DNA of 64,000 bases, taken from NCBI RefSeq assembly GCF_007827045.1, contig NZ_RPFW01000004.1:620001-684000 (forward strand). Direction: 5' to 3'. Origin of the DNA: Trebonia kvetii. Lineage in GTDB: Bacteria > Actinomycetota > Actinomycetes > Streptosporangiales > Streptosporangiaceae. This document shows, piece after piece, positions 8,411 to 16,451 of this stretch; the first letter of the stretch is position 1, and each line of letters begins with the position of its first letter. The translations under genes were made by a program, and so were the position numbers. The notes beneath the pieces are model-generated. The model had not been told where the DNA came from. It ran no database searches and saw nothing but the letters and a program-made list of their open reading frames with translations.

Positions 8411-9103
8411 GTGGGAGTCTCCTCGCCGCGCGGCCTCGTCATCGCCATCGACGGCCCGTCCGGTTCCGGCAAGTCAAGCGCATCCAAGGGCGTCGCCCGT
8501 GCGCTCGGTCTGCGCTACCTGGACACCGGAGCGATGTACCGGGCGCTGACCTGGTGGTTCATTGCCCAGAAGGCCGACACGAGCGACGAGGCGGTGATCG
8601 CCGCCCGCGCGGCGGAGCCGGTCATCGAGGTTTCCGCCGATCCTGACGACCCGTGGACCCGCGTCAACGGCACGGACGTGTCCCTGGACATCCGCACGGT
8701 GCAGGTATCCTCACAAGTCAGTGCCGTAGCCAGGGTGCCCGCGGTCCGCGAGCACCTGATCGCGCGGCAGCGGGCGATCATCGCGGATGCCGCAGACGGG
8801 ATCGTGGCCGAGGGCCGCGACATCGGCACCGTGGTGGCGCCCGCGGCACAGCTCAAGGTGTTCCTTACCGCCGACCCGAGCGCGCGGGCCCGCAGGAGGG
8901 CCGCGGAGATCAGCGCCGACACCGCAGAGACCGAGGCGGCGCAGGCCAGGCGGGACCGGCTGGACGCCGCCCAGTCCGAGAAGGCGGCAGACGCACTGCT
9001 CCTTGACGCCACCGACCTGACACTCGAACAGGTCATCGATGAGATCGCCCGGCTGGCGCGTGAGCGCAGCGGCCTGGCTTGCGCGGGGGATAAGAGCAGT
9101 TGA
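8411..9103 (+). CDS. cmk: Cytidylate kinase
   Basis: Phosphorylates CMP and dCMP with ATP. The 230-residue protein has the P-loop IDGPSGSGKSS at about 13-23, YLDTGAMYRALTW next to it, and the signature EGRDIGTVVAPAAQLKVFLTADP with the R-D pair that binds CMP. The lid and C-terminal helices follow. It starts at GTG 8411 with no ribosome site (see the leaderless promoter call). It is followed 18 bases later by der, the usual actinobacterial order. Confidence 0.95.
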   Translation: MGVSSPRGLVIAIDGPSGSGKSSASKGVARALGLRYLDTGAMYRALTWWFIAQKADTSDEAVIAARAAEPVIEVSADPDDPWTRVNGTDVSLDIRTVQVSSQVSAVARVPAVREHLIARQRAIIADAADGIVAEGRDIGTVVAPAAQLKVFLTADPSARARRRAAEISADTAETEAAQARRDRLDAAQSEKAADALLLDATDLTLEQVIDEIARLARERSGLACAGDKSS

Positions 9104-9121
9104 TGGGGGAGAGAACGCACC

Positions 9122-10558
9122 ATGACGGACACTGACGCCGGCGACGACGGCTGGGTAGACATCGGCGACGATTTCGCGGACGCACCCGAGGCCGGCGACA
9201 AGGACGCGGGCGCGGGCCTCGGGACGCCAGGACAGCCGGTGCTCGCCGTGGTCGGCCGCCCCAACGTGGGCAAGTCCACCCTGGTCAACCGGATCCTCGG
9301 CTCCCGCCAGGCGGTCGTGCAGGACGTCCCAGGCGTCACCAGGGACCGGGTCGCCTACGACGCCAACTGGCGCGGCAGGCAGTTCACCCTGGTGGACACC
9401 GGCGGCTGGCTCGCCAAGGCGCAAGGCCTCGCCGCCCAGGTCGCGGAGCAGGCAGAGATCGCGGTCGGCCTCGCGGACGCGGTGCTGTTCGTGGTCGACG
9501 CGCGGGTCGGCGCCACCGACGAGGACGAGGCGGTCGCCCGCGTGCTGCGCCGGGCGGGCAAGCCGGTGGTGCTCGTCGCCAACAAGGTGGACGACGCGCG
9601 CAGCGAGGCGGACGCGCAGTCGCTGTGGTCGCTGGGGCTCGGTGAGCCCATCATGGTCTCCGCCATGCACGGCCGGGGCAGTGGCGACATGCTCGACCTG
9701 GCGCTCGAGGCGCTGCCCGAGGCGCCGCCCGAGCGGATGGGCGAGGGCGGACCGCGCCGCGTGGCGCTCATCGGCCGACCCAATGTCGGCAAGTCCTCCC
9801 TGCTCAACAAGCTGGCAGGTGAGCAGCGCGCGGTCGTCGACTCCGTGGCGGGCACGACTCGCGACCCCGTGGACGAGCTGATCGAGCTCGGCGGGACCAC
9901 CTGGCGCTTCGTGGACACCGCGGGCATCAGGCGCCGGTTCAGGGAGAGCCAAGGCGCGGACTACTACGCCACGCTGCGCACCCAGTCGGCGCTGGACAGG
10001 GCCGAGGTCGCGGTGGTGCTGATCGACGCGAGCGAGCCGCTGACCGAGCAGGACCTGCGGATCCTCACCATGGTGACCGAGGCGGGCCGTGCCCTGGTCA
10101 TCGCGTACAACAAGTGGGACCTGACCGACCAGGAGCGCAGGGACTACCTTGAGGCGGAGATCGACCGCCAGCTGTACCACGTCCGCTGGGCGCCGCGCGT
10201 CAACATCTCCGCCTCGACGGGGCGGCACGTGGAGCGGCTGGTCCCGGCGATCGAGCAGGCTCTCGACGGGTGGGAGCAGCGGATCTCCACCGGCCAGCTC
10301 AATGCCTGGCTGAACGCCCTGATCGCCGCCACACCGCCGCCGTTGCGGGGCGGCAAGCAGCCCCGGGTGCTGTTCGCCACCCAGGCGGGCACCAAGCCGC
10401 CGCACTTCGTGCTGTTCACCACCGGCTTCCTCGAGGAGACCTACCGCCGGTTCATCGAGCGGAAGCTCCGCGAGGAGTTCGGCTTCGCAGGCACGCCGGT
10501 CAAGCTCACGATGCGGCTGCGCGAGAAGCGCGGCAAGAACGCGGCCCGGCGGTCCTGA
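9122..10558 (+). CDS. der: Ribosome-associated GTPase Der (EngA)
   Basis: Essential double GTPase needed for 50S subunit assembly. The 478-residue protein has two tandem G domains: G1 with GRPNVGKST, DTGG and NKVD in the first half, and G2 with GRPNVGKSS, DTAG and NKWD in the second. A KH-like domain closes the protein (KQPRVLFATQAGTKPPHFVLF). The first 35 residues are an acidic extension. ATG 9122 follows GGGGGAGAG at about 9103-9113. Confidence 0.97.
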   Translation: MTDTDAGDDGWVDIGDDFADAPEAGDKDAGAGLGTPGQPVLAVVGRPNVGKSTLVNRILGSRQAVVQDVPGVTRDRVAYDANWRGRQFTLVDTGGWLAKAQGLAAQVAEQAEIAVGLADAVLFVVDARVGATDEDEAVARVLRRAGKPVVLVANKVDDARSEADAQSLWSLGLGEPIMVSAMHGRGSGDMLDLALEALPEAPPERMGEGGPRRVALIGRPNVGKSSLLNKLAGEQRAVVDSVAGTTRDPVDELIELGGTTWRFVDTAGIRRRFRESQGADYYATLRTQSALDRAEVAVVLIDASEPLTEQDLRILTMVTEAGRALVIAYNKWDLTDQERRDYLEAEIDRQLYHVRWAPRVNISASTGRHVERLVPAIEQALDGWEQRISTGQLNAWLNALIAATPPPLRGGKQPRVLFATQAGTKPPHFVLFTTGFLEETYRRFIERKLREEFGFAGTPVKLTMRLREKRGKNAARRS

Positions 10559-10625
10559 TAGCGGGCTTGGGCCCCGCCGCCGGCCCGCCATCACCGACCG
10601 CCGGCATGCGGTGCGGAACCAGCGG

Positions 10626-11078
10626 CTAGCCGCCTTCGGCGCGGCCCGCGAGGTGGAACCAGACCGTGGTGCCGCCCGGTTCGCGCAGGAACCCCCACTG
10701 GGCGGCCATCTGCTGCACTAGATACAGGCCATGCCCGTTCTGCGCGAGCAGGTCGCTCCTGACCACTGGCGTGCCGGCCGATGAACCCTCGTCGATCACC
10801 TCGATGAGCACTCCGTCGGGCACGTCCACGATGACGATCGTCACCGTGCCGGCGGGCCTGCCAGACGCGGTGTGCCTGATCGCGTTCGTGACCAGCTCAG
10901 ACGTCAGTAAGGTGGCCGCGTCGGAATCGACGCTGTCCCCCTTGCCCGCGGCGGCCAGCGCCCGCGTGACGAAGGTTCGGGTTCGGCGGACCTGTTCCGG
11001 CCTGCCGGGTATCGTCAGCGAATCAAGGACCGCGTTCCGCCGCCCAGGGACCGGCCAGCTCCTCACGGGGGTTTCCAT
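10626..11078 (-). CDS. RsbW-like anti-sigma/ATP-binding regulator
   Basis: A single HATPase_c (GHKL) domain protein of 150 residues. The N box is LLTSELVTNAIRH, the G1 box includes EVIDEGSS, and the G2 box is NGHGLYLVQQMAAQWG. Such small histidine-kinase-like ATPases act as anti-sigma factors or, in filamentous actinomycetes, as partners of WhiJ/BldB-type clusters. It starts at ATG 11078 after GGGAGG at nine-base spacing. The divergent XRE-DUF5753 and DUF397 genes support a WhiJ-cluster role (inference). Confidence 0.88.
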   Translation of the reverse strand: METPVRSWPVPGRRNAVLDSLTIPGRPEQVRRTRTFVTRALAAAGKGDSVDSDAATLLTSELVTNAIRHTASGRPAGTVTIVIVDVPDGVLIEVIDEGSSAGTPVVRSDLLAQNGHGLYLVQQMAAQWGFLREPGGTTVWFHLAGRAEGG

Positions 11079-11427
11079 CTGCGCATGCCTCCCGATCTAG
11101 CGCATTCGGACATTTCCAATTCTTTGCAGAAGCAATTTTCCACAAGAACCAATTGTCCGGTTTACGGTGCTTGACAGGTGCAATCCCGGCTGTCATTGCC
11201 ACCACCCGTTGCCGGCCGGGACCTCTACGATCATGCAGGTGCAAGCGCACGCCACGCAAGTGCGCAGGGCAAAATAGGCATATGAAATCGCGAGTGAGAT
11301 TTCTGTCCCCTGCATTTTCCCTGTATGGTGCTGCTTGTCGCCCACAAACCGATCATCATCGGTACTGACGCCTTGCTCAGGACGAGCAGAGGATGGCGAT
11401 GCCCACTTTGGAGGAGGTGGCTCCGCG
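11079..11427. other. Divergent intergenic region, no gene supported
   Basis: About 350 bases between the ATPase and the XRE regulator, noticeably richer in A+T than the flanks, so it probably holds both divergent promoters. A small inverted pair CCGAT-CATC-ATCGG is visible near 11350. A 78-codon frame on the minus strand (11023-11259) overlaps the ATPase start and has no ribosome site; I do not accept it. Confidence 0.5.
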
Positions 11428-12282
11428 ATGACCACCGGTCCGACCGTACGCCGGCGGCGCCTCGGTACCGAGCTGCGCAAGCTCCGCGAAGCCTCGGGTT
11501 ACAAGCTGGAGGAAGTGGCGTTGCAGCTCGGCGTCGCGCCTTCCACCCTGTCCAGGATCGAGACCGGCAAGGCGCCCACCAAGTCGGCGTACCTGAGCCA
11601 GATGCTCGAGGCGTACGGGGTCGATGATCCCGCGCAGCGCCAGATCCTTGTCGACATGGCGCGGGAGGGGCACCGCAAGGGCTGGTGGGCCGCCTACGAC
11701 GACGTCCTGCCGAGCGGGTTCGACATTTACGTGGGGCTGGAGGCGGAGACGACCGCCGTCCGCGGCTACGAGATCTCTGTGGTGCACGGGCTGTTGCAGA
11801 CGCCCGACTACGCGCGCGGCGTGCTGCGCGAGATGTTCCCGCGGCATCCGCTCGACCAGATCGAGCGCATGGTCGACCTGCGGCTCGAACGGCAGCGGCG
11901 GTTCGACGAGGACCCGCCGCTCGAGCTGTGGGCCATTCTCGACGAGGCGGCCATCAGGCGGCCCGTCGGCGGCCCGACGGTGATGCGCCGCCAGCTCAAG
12001 CACCTCATTGAGATGGCGGAGCGCCCGGGGCTGACCGTGCAGGTGCTGCCATTCTCCTGCGGCGCCCACGCGGGGCACGGCGGAGCGTTCTCCATCCTCG
12101 AGTTCCCGAGCAGAACCGACGCCGAGGTCGTCTACGTGGAGTCTGTGGCGGGAATCATCTACCTGGAAAAGGACCGCGACGTGCGGGCCCGTGCCGAGGC
12201 CTTCGACCGGCTTCGCGCCGCGGCGCTCGCACCGGGTGCGTCCGCCGACCTGATCGAACAGGTCGCACAAGAGCTGATCTGA
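11428..12282 (+). CDS. XRE-family regulator with DUF5753 (WhiJ-like)
   Basis: A 284-residue DNA-binding protein. The helix-turn-helix is near the N-terminus (LGTELRKLREASGYKLEEVA and then VAPSTLSRIETGK). The DUF5753 sensor part follows, with the family phrase VVHGLLQTPDYARGVL and LELWAILDEAAIRRPVGG. ATG 11428 is chosen because GGAGGAGG (about 11411-11418) sits at proper distance; the open frame reaches back to 11335 without support. A DUF397 gene follows 70 bases downstream, the usual partner of this class in Streptomyces-type WhiJ/BldB clusters. Confidence 0.93.
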   Translation: MTTGPTVRRRRLGTELRKLREASGYKLEEVALQLGVAPSTLSRIETGKAPTKSAYLSQMLEAYGVDDPAQRQILVDMAREGHRKGWWAAYDDVLPSGFDIYVGLEAETTAVRGYEISVVHGLLQTPDYARGVLREMFPRHPLDQIERMVDLRLERQRRFDEDPPLELWAILDEAAIRRPVGGPTVMRRQLKHLIEMAERPGLTVQVLPFSCGAHAGHGGAFSILEFPSRTDAEVVYVESVAGIIYLEKDRDVRARAEAFDRLRAAALAPGASADLIEQVAQELI

Positions 12283-12352
12283 AGCCGTGACGGCTGGGGT
12301 GGTCGCCACGGAGTGCCCGGAAAGGAAATAACCGACAAAGAGAGGAAAGCAG

Positions 12353-12562
12353 ATGGAACTGAGCCTGGGCGACCTGCACTGGTTCAAGAGCAGCGCAAGC
12401 GCAGCCGGCAATTGTGTCGAAATCGCGCACCTGCCCGGCGGTGGCGTGGCGGTTCGTGACTCAAAGGACCGCGCCAAGACGCCGCACGTCTACACTCGCG
12501 GCGAATGGGAGGCGTTCCTGATCGGCGCCAAGAAGGGCGAATTCGACCTGCCGCTCGCCTAA
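12353..12562 (+). CDS. DUF397 small protein (BldB-like cluster)
   Basis: A 69-residue protein with the DUF397 signature: HWFKSSASAAGNCVEIA, then GGGVAVRDSKD and a C-terminal TRGEWEAFLIGAKKGEFD. These proteins accompany XRE-DUF5753 regulators and are thought to antagonise or modulate them. It starts at ATG 12353 after AGAGGAAAG. Its stop overlaps, tail to tail, the stop of the second XRE gene on the other strand by 4 bases. Confidence 0.93.
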   Translation: MELSLGDLHWFKSSASAAGNCVEIAHLPGGGVAVRDSKDRAKTPHVYTRGEWEAFLIGAKKGEFDLPLA

Positions 12563-13524
12563 CACCGCGACGGGGGACGGGGCCCTGCCAGCCGCAGCGG
12601 GGTCCCGGCCTTTCTCCCGGCGTACAGCGGTAACTCCTCGTCCGCCCGCTCGAGTTCTGCCTGTTCTGCCTCTGCCTGCTCGAGCCCGGCGATGATCTCG
12701 TCGATGAGGCGCGGCGTCTCGCGCGGCTCGTACGCCACGATGGAAAGCCGCTCCATGGCCAGCAGGTACCGGTCCACCTCGTTCTGCTTGTCGAGGTAGA
12801 GCGCGCTCGTCAGGTTCTCGACGTAGACGACGTCGGGCAGGTCGCGCTCGGCGAACCGCAGGATGGCGAACCCGGTCGGTGCCGCGTGCCCGCCCGCGCC
12901 GTACGGGATGATCTGCAGGGTGAGGGTGGGGTTCGCGGAGCACTCGCGCAGGTACCGCAGCTGCTCAAGCTGGACCCTGATCCCGGCGACGGGCCGCCGC
13001 AGCACTGCCTCGTCGAGCACGATCCACAGTTTGAGCCGGCCTTCGCGGAACCGGCGCTGCCGCTCCTTGCGCAGCACCACGAGCCGCTCGGCCAGCTCGA
13101 TCGGGTGGTCGCCGAGCGAGATGACCGCCGTGGCATACTCCTCCGTCTGCAGCAGGCCGGGGATGAACTGCGACTCGTACACCCGGATCGACCGCGCCGC
13201 CTCTTCCATGCCGACGTAGGCCTGGAACCAGTCGGGCAGGATGTCGTTGTAGCGGTGCCACCAGCCGGGCTTGTTGGACTGCTCGGCAAGCGTGAGCAGT
13301 TGCTCGCGGTCTTGTGCCTCCACGCCGTAGAGCGTCAGCAAGTCCAGGACGTCGATCTCCCTGATCGCGTTCCTGCCGAGCTCGATGCGGCTGATCTTGG
13401 ATTCCGAAGCCCTGATCTTGGCGGCCGCCTGCCGCGCGGTGATGCCGCGTGCCTCCCGGAGCCGGCGCAGCTGTGACCCGAGCAGGATGCGTAGGACGGT
13501 AGGCCCGTCAGAAGAGTCAGGCAC
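12559..13524 (-). CDS. Second XRE-DUF5753 regulator
   Basis: A 321-residue paralogue of the regulator at 11428. The HTH is at LLGSQLRRLREARGITARQA and ASESKISRIELGR. DUF5753 follows with FIPGLLQTEEYATAVI and LWIVLDEAVLRRPVAG. GTG 13524 is preferred because GAGGAGG lies eight bases before it; the frame is open up to 13596 without a better site. The tail from about 270 is acidic (EQAEAEQAELERADEE), perhaps a coiled coil. It has no DUF397 gene of its own beyond the one it converges with, so the two regulators may share it. Confidence 0.92.
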   Translation of the reverse strand: MPDSSDGPTVLRILLGSQLRRLREARGITARQAAAKIRASESKISRIELGRNAIREIDVLDLLTLYGVEAQDREQLLTLAEQSNKPGWWHRYNDILPDWFQAYVGMEEAARSIRVYESQFIPGLLQTEEYATAVISLGDHPIELAERLVVLRKERQRRFREGRLKLWIVLDEAVLRRPVAGIRVQLEQLRYLRECSANPTLTLQIIPYGAGGHAAPTGFAILRFAERDLPDVVYVENLTSALYLDKQNEVDRYLLAMERLSIVAYEPRETPRLIDEIIAGLEQAEAEQAELERADEELPLYAGRKAGTPLRLAGPRPPSRC

Positions 13525-13672
13525 GCCGCCGACCTCCTCGTTGTCCGGGTGCCGCGCGGCAGGAGTGCACGCAGGGCTCTTCGCGTCGATATCCACCGGT
13601 AGCGCGCTATTGCGTTTGGCCGGGTCCGCTCGCGCGCACGCAACCCAATGATATCGTCAACGGCGATTCCAT

Positions 13673-13686
13673 GTTGGCTAGCCAAC
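13673..13686. promoter_or_regulatory. 14-bp palindrome, candidate operator
   Basis: GTTGGCTAGCCAAC is a perfect palindrome about 150 bases upstream of the XRE-DUF5753 start. It may be an autoregulatory operator of that gene (inference). Confidence 0.45.
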
Positions 13687-13767
13687 CTTCACATTACCGT
13701 TTATGACCGGCCATCGCACACCGGTTCCCCCGCCAAACCCGGGACGCGCTTGGCGAGCCCCCAAAGC

Positions 13768-13809
13768 TCTGTGCATGCACAAAGCTGCGCAGCTTTGTGC
13801 ATGCACAGA
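13768..13809. promoter_or_regulatory. 42-bp perfect palindrome without loop
   Basis: The left half starts TCTGTGCATGCACAAAGC and the right half is its exact reverse complement over 21 base pairs with no loop. Nested inside are two copies of TGTGCATGCACA and a central AAAGCTGCGCAGCTTT. Both flanking genes point away from it, so a terminator is unlikely. A double operator or a DNA-structure element fits better. Confidence 0.7.
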
Positions 13810-14111
13810 AACCCCCCTACTGCGCAGGGAACCGAGGCCGCGGTGGCCCGACGGCCCGGCCCGCGCGCCCGGCATAGGAAAAGACACCAAACGGAACCGC
13901 GCGTAATTGGTGAATTACACAATGCCGACAGCCCGGCAAGGAGTAATGCCCGCGGCGAAGCCGCTATTAGCCCGGGCCAATTACCGCGCGTCGCTACGGC
14001 TCGAATAACGTTTACCCGATTAAGCCGTCGGCGCGGCAGTGCCCGCGAGGCACTGCTCACCAGGCGGTGTCTGCGAGACGGGCCAGGAGCTGCCCTCCGT
14101 ATGATCCAGTC

Positions 14112-15074
14112 ATGCGCTATCGAACCCTGGGTGATTCCGGCCTGCTCGTCTCTGTGGTGGGCCTCGGCTGCAACAATTTCGGCGGCAGGCTCGATGTCGC
14201 GCGGACCCGTGCGGTGGTCGACGCCGCGATCGACGAGGGCATCACGCTCTTCGACACGGCCGAAACCTACGGCGGTGACGGAGCGTCCGAACTCGCGCTC
14301 GGCGAGGTGCTGCAGGGCCGCCGCGACAGGGTGGTGCTCGCCACCAAGTTCGGCCATCAGGCCGCGGACATGGGGTATGGCCCGGCGGCTGGCGCCAAGG
14401 GCGGCCGCAACTACATCAAGATCGCGGTGGAGAAGTCGCTCACCCGCCTCCGCACCGACTACATCGACCTGTATCAGCTGCACACCCCCGACCCGGTGAC
14501 CCCCATCGACGAAACACTCGCGGCACTCGACGAACTGGTCAGCCAGGGCAAGGTCCGCTACATCGGGCACTCGAACCTGGCTGGCTGGCAGATCGCCGAC
14601 GCCGCGCACACCGCACTGTCGACGGGCCGCACCCCGTTCATCTCCGCGCAGAACCACTGGTCCCTGCTCGAGAGGGACGCCGAACGGGAGGTCGTCCCCG
14701 CCGCGCTGCACTTCGGCGTCGGCGTGCTGCCGTTCTTCCCGCTGGCGAACGGCCTGCTCACCGGCAAGGTTCGCCGGGGCAGTGACATCCCCGCCGGCTC
14801 GCGGCTCGCCGAGCCGCGCCGGGCGGGCTATGTGACAGACGCCAAGCTCGAGAAGGTCGAGGCGCTCATCGCCTGGGGCCAGGAGCAGGGCGTGTCGATC
14901 CTGGACATCGCGATCGGCGGCCTGGCCGCGCAGCCAGGCTGTTCCTCGGTCATCGCGGGCGCGACCTCCGCCGAGCAGGTCAGGTCCAACGCCGCGGCGG
15001 GCCGCTGGGAGCCAACGGAGGAACAACTCGAGGCGATCGACAAGATCGTCCCGGCGCCCGCGCGCGAGCGCTAG
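14112..15074 (+). CDS. Aldo/keto reductase
   Basis: NADPH-dependent oxidoreductase of the AKR superfamily, 320 residues, TIM barrel. The catalytic tetrad is visible: Asp48 and Tyr53 in LFDTAETYGG, Lys79 in VLATKFG and His124 in YQLHTPDP. The NADP-binding C-terminal segment contains SSVIAGATSAEQVRSN. ATG 14112 begins the canonical MRYRTLGDSGLLVSVVGLG; the frame upstream to 14067 is not family-like. The physiological substrate is not evident. Confidence 0.93.
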   Translation: MRYRTLGDSGLLVSVVGLGCNNFGGRLDVARTRAVVDAAIDEGITLFDTAETYGGDGASELALGEVLQGRRDRVVLATKFGHQAADMGYGPAAGAKGGRNYIKIAVEKSLTRLRTDYIDLYQLHTPDPVTPIDETLAALDELVSQGKVRYIGHSNLAGWQIADAAHTALSTGRTPFISAQNHWSLLERDAEREVVPAALHFGVGVLPFFPLANGLLTGKVRRGSDIPAGSRLAEPRRAGYVTDAKLEKVEALIAWGQEQGVSILDIAIGGLAAQPGCSSVIAGATSAEQVRSNAAAGRWEPTEEQLEAIDKIVPAPARER

Positions 15075-15121
15075 CAGATCAGCCGTACCGCCAGAAAGGT
15101 CAAGATCATTAGGAGGAACGG

Positions 15122-15184
15122 TTGCGGCTGACCCCGTCCCCCCGCCGGCGACTCCCGATCATTGCTGCTGCCTGTGACCATTGA
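15122..15184 (+). CDS. Possible 20-residue leader peptide upstream of TauE-type exporter
   Basis: A strong ribosome site AGGAGG (15111-15116) precedes TTG 15122, which opens a 20-codon frame MRLTPSPRRRLPIIAAACDH ending at TGA 15182-15184. The MRLT start and a Cys just before the stop resemble the short leader peptides that actinobacteria place before sulfur-metabolism genes. The downstream gene is a TauE/SafE-type exporter in another frame, and its likely start lies inside this frame. Whether the peptide is made is unknown. Confidence 0.45.
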   Translation: MRLTPSPRRRLPIIAAACDH

Positions 15185-15926
15185 CCAGACCCTGGCGCTG
15201 CTCGGCGCGGGCATCGGCGGCGGGATCGCCGGCACGATGGCCAGCGTGGCGAGTGTCGTCTCCTACCCCGCCTTGCTCGCCCTCGGGCTGCCGCCGCTCG
15301 CCGCGAACGTCACCAACACCATGGCTCTGGTGTTCTGCGTTCCGGGCGCGATGCTCGGCTCACGGCCCGAACTGTCCGGTCAGCGCGCGCGGGTGCTGCG
15401 GTTCGGCGCGGTGATGGCGGCGGGCGGCGCGCTCGGCGCGTGCGCGCTGCTGCTCGCGCCGCCCGGCGCGTTCGCGCTCGTGGTGCCGGTGCTGATCGGC
15501 GTGGCCGCCGTGGTCGTCCTGCTCCAGCCGAGGCTCCGCGCCCTGTCGCCCCGCCCCGGCGCGGAGCAGTCCCTCGCGCGGCTCACCGTGATGTTCACGG
15601 TGGCGGTCTATATCGGCTACTTCGGCGCGGCGGGCGGCGTGCTGCTGCTCGCCGCGCTCGCCGCCACCCTCAGCGAGTCGCTGATCAGAATCAACGCGAT
15701 CAAGAACGTGGTCGCCGGCGCGGCCAACCTGGTGGCCGCGCTGCTGTTCACCCTGTACGCGCCGGTGGACTGGGCGTTCGTGCCGCCGCTGGCGGCCGGT
15801 TTCCTCCTCGGCGGCTACGCGGGGCCGCGCCTGGCCCGCCATCTGCCGGCCGCCGCGCTGCGGGTCGTGGTCGCCCTGGCCGGCCTGGTCCTGGCCGTGA
15901 AACTAGGTGCCAGCGCATATCGCTGA
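15174..15926 (+). CDS. TauE/SafE-family sulfite/sulfonate exporter
   Basis: Multi-pass membrane protein of about 250 residues with roughly eight hydrophobic segments. The family pattern of Gly-rich first helix (LLGAGIGGGIAGTMASVASV) and YPALLALGLPPLAANVTNT followed by VPGAMLGSRPEL is present, and the second half has INAIKNVVAGAANL. Members export sulfite, sulfonates or other small anions. The start is uncertain: GTG 15174 or TTG 15162. Neither has its own ribosome site, while a good one serves the overlapping leader frame. Confidence 0.85.
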   Translation: MTIDQTLALLGAGIGGGIAGTMASVASVVSYPALLALGLPPLAANVTNTMALVFCVPGAMLGSRPELSGQRARVLRFGAVMAAGGALGACALLLAPPGAFALVVPVLIGVAAVVVLLQPRLRALSPRPGAEQSLARLTVMFTVAVYIGYFGAAGGVLLLAALAATLSESLIRINAIKNVVAGAANLVAALLFTLYAPVDWAFVPPLAAGFLLGGYAGPRLARHLPAAALRVVVALAGLVLAVKLGASAYR

Positions 15927-16221
15927 GAAATATGCAGTCCCCTGAGGGATAAGCGGCGGGCATGCGGTCAATATCGGGGCGGCCGTCACCGGCGATGAGC
16001 GAAAAAAAGTGCACAAGGCAATTGCCAATGGGTTATTGTCTTTTTAGCGGCCGGCTTCAGAAGACGCTGGCGGCACTCAGTCAAGGCAGGCGCGCTCCTG
16101 TCCACCGCGGCGCGAAGGCGCGCTCTCGCCGCAGGAACACGGGGTCACGCACCCAGTCCATTTAGCGCGTGGCCGCAACGCCACGCGTCCGTCGTCGCGG
16201 CATCGGCGGGAGCGTTGTCAC
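15927..16221. other. Intergenic region, A+T-richer, no gene supported
   Basis: About 295 bases with a 10-bp palindrome GGCAATTGCC at 16017-16026 and a short A-run near 16002. A 67-codon frame (15962-16165) has no ribosome site and no recognisable sequence. I see nothing else. Confidence 0.5.
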
Positions 16222-16428
16222 ATGGGCATCTTCCTTATTATCGCAATCGTTTTCGTCATCGGCTATTTCCTGTCGATCCGGTCTCATCCATTTACGAAAT
16301 GTAGATTTTGTAATGGCACCGGCAGGCACTTCGGTACCACCTACGGCTACGCGCACCGCCGGTGCCGTCGCTGCGGCGGGACCGGCCGGAGGGACCGCCT
16401 CGGCGTGAGGTTCTTCCGCGGCAACTGA
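16222..16428 (+). CDS. Small membrane-anchored zinc-ribbon-like protein
   Basis: A 68-residue protein. Residues 2-19 form one hydrophobic helix (GIFLIIAIVFVIGYFLSI). The rest carries two CxxCxGTGR motifs, CRFCNGTGR and CRRCGGTGR, as in DnaJ zinc fingers, then a basic tail. Similar tiny anchored proteins occur in actinomycetes without known function. ATG 16222 has GGGAGCG upstream. The two motifs could bind one zinc ion on the cytoplasmic side, which is inferred. Confidence 0.8.
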   Translation: MGIFLIIAIVFVIGYFLSIRSHPFTKCRFCNGTGRHFGTTYGYAHRRCRRCGGTGRRDRLGVRFFRGN

Positions 16429-16451
16429 AGGTGGCTACTGAAGCACGGCGG

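Larger units (their letters stand above)
13525..14111. other. Regulatory intergenic region with palindromes
   Basis: A 587-base spacer between the divergent XRE gene (-) and aldo/keto reductase (+), with A+T-richer patches. It holds a 14-bp palindrome (13673-13686), a 42-bp perfect palindrome (13768-13809) and an inverted pair GTAATT-GGTG-AATTAC at 13903-13918. The long open frames here are Arg/Pro/Ser-rich and look like chance; no gene is supported. Confidence 0.6.

Noticed and set aside
8711..10594. 627-codon open frame on the minus strand opposite cmk and der
   Set aside because: Shadow frame of two certain genes in high-G+C DNA; its composition (Arg, Gly, Leu, Val) and lack of any motif show it is not coding.
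11023..11259. 78-codon minus frame in the ATPase/XRE spacer
   Set aside because: Overlaps the start of the ATPase gene whose ribosome site is good; no own ribosome site and no similarity.
13768..13809. 42-bp palindrome as transcription terminator
   Set aside because: Both neighbouring genes are transcribed away from it and it has no loop or U-run.
13648..14499. 283-codon + frame across the palindrome region into the AKR gene
   Set aside because: Ser/Arg-rich, reads through the palindrome and then out of frame through the AKR gene.
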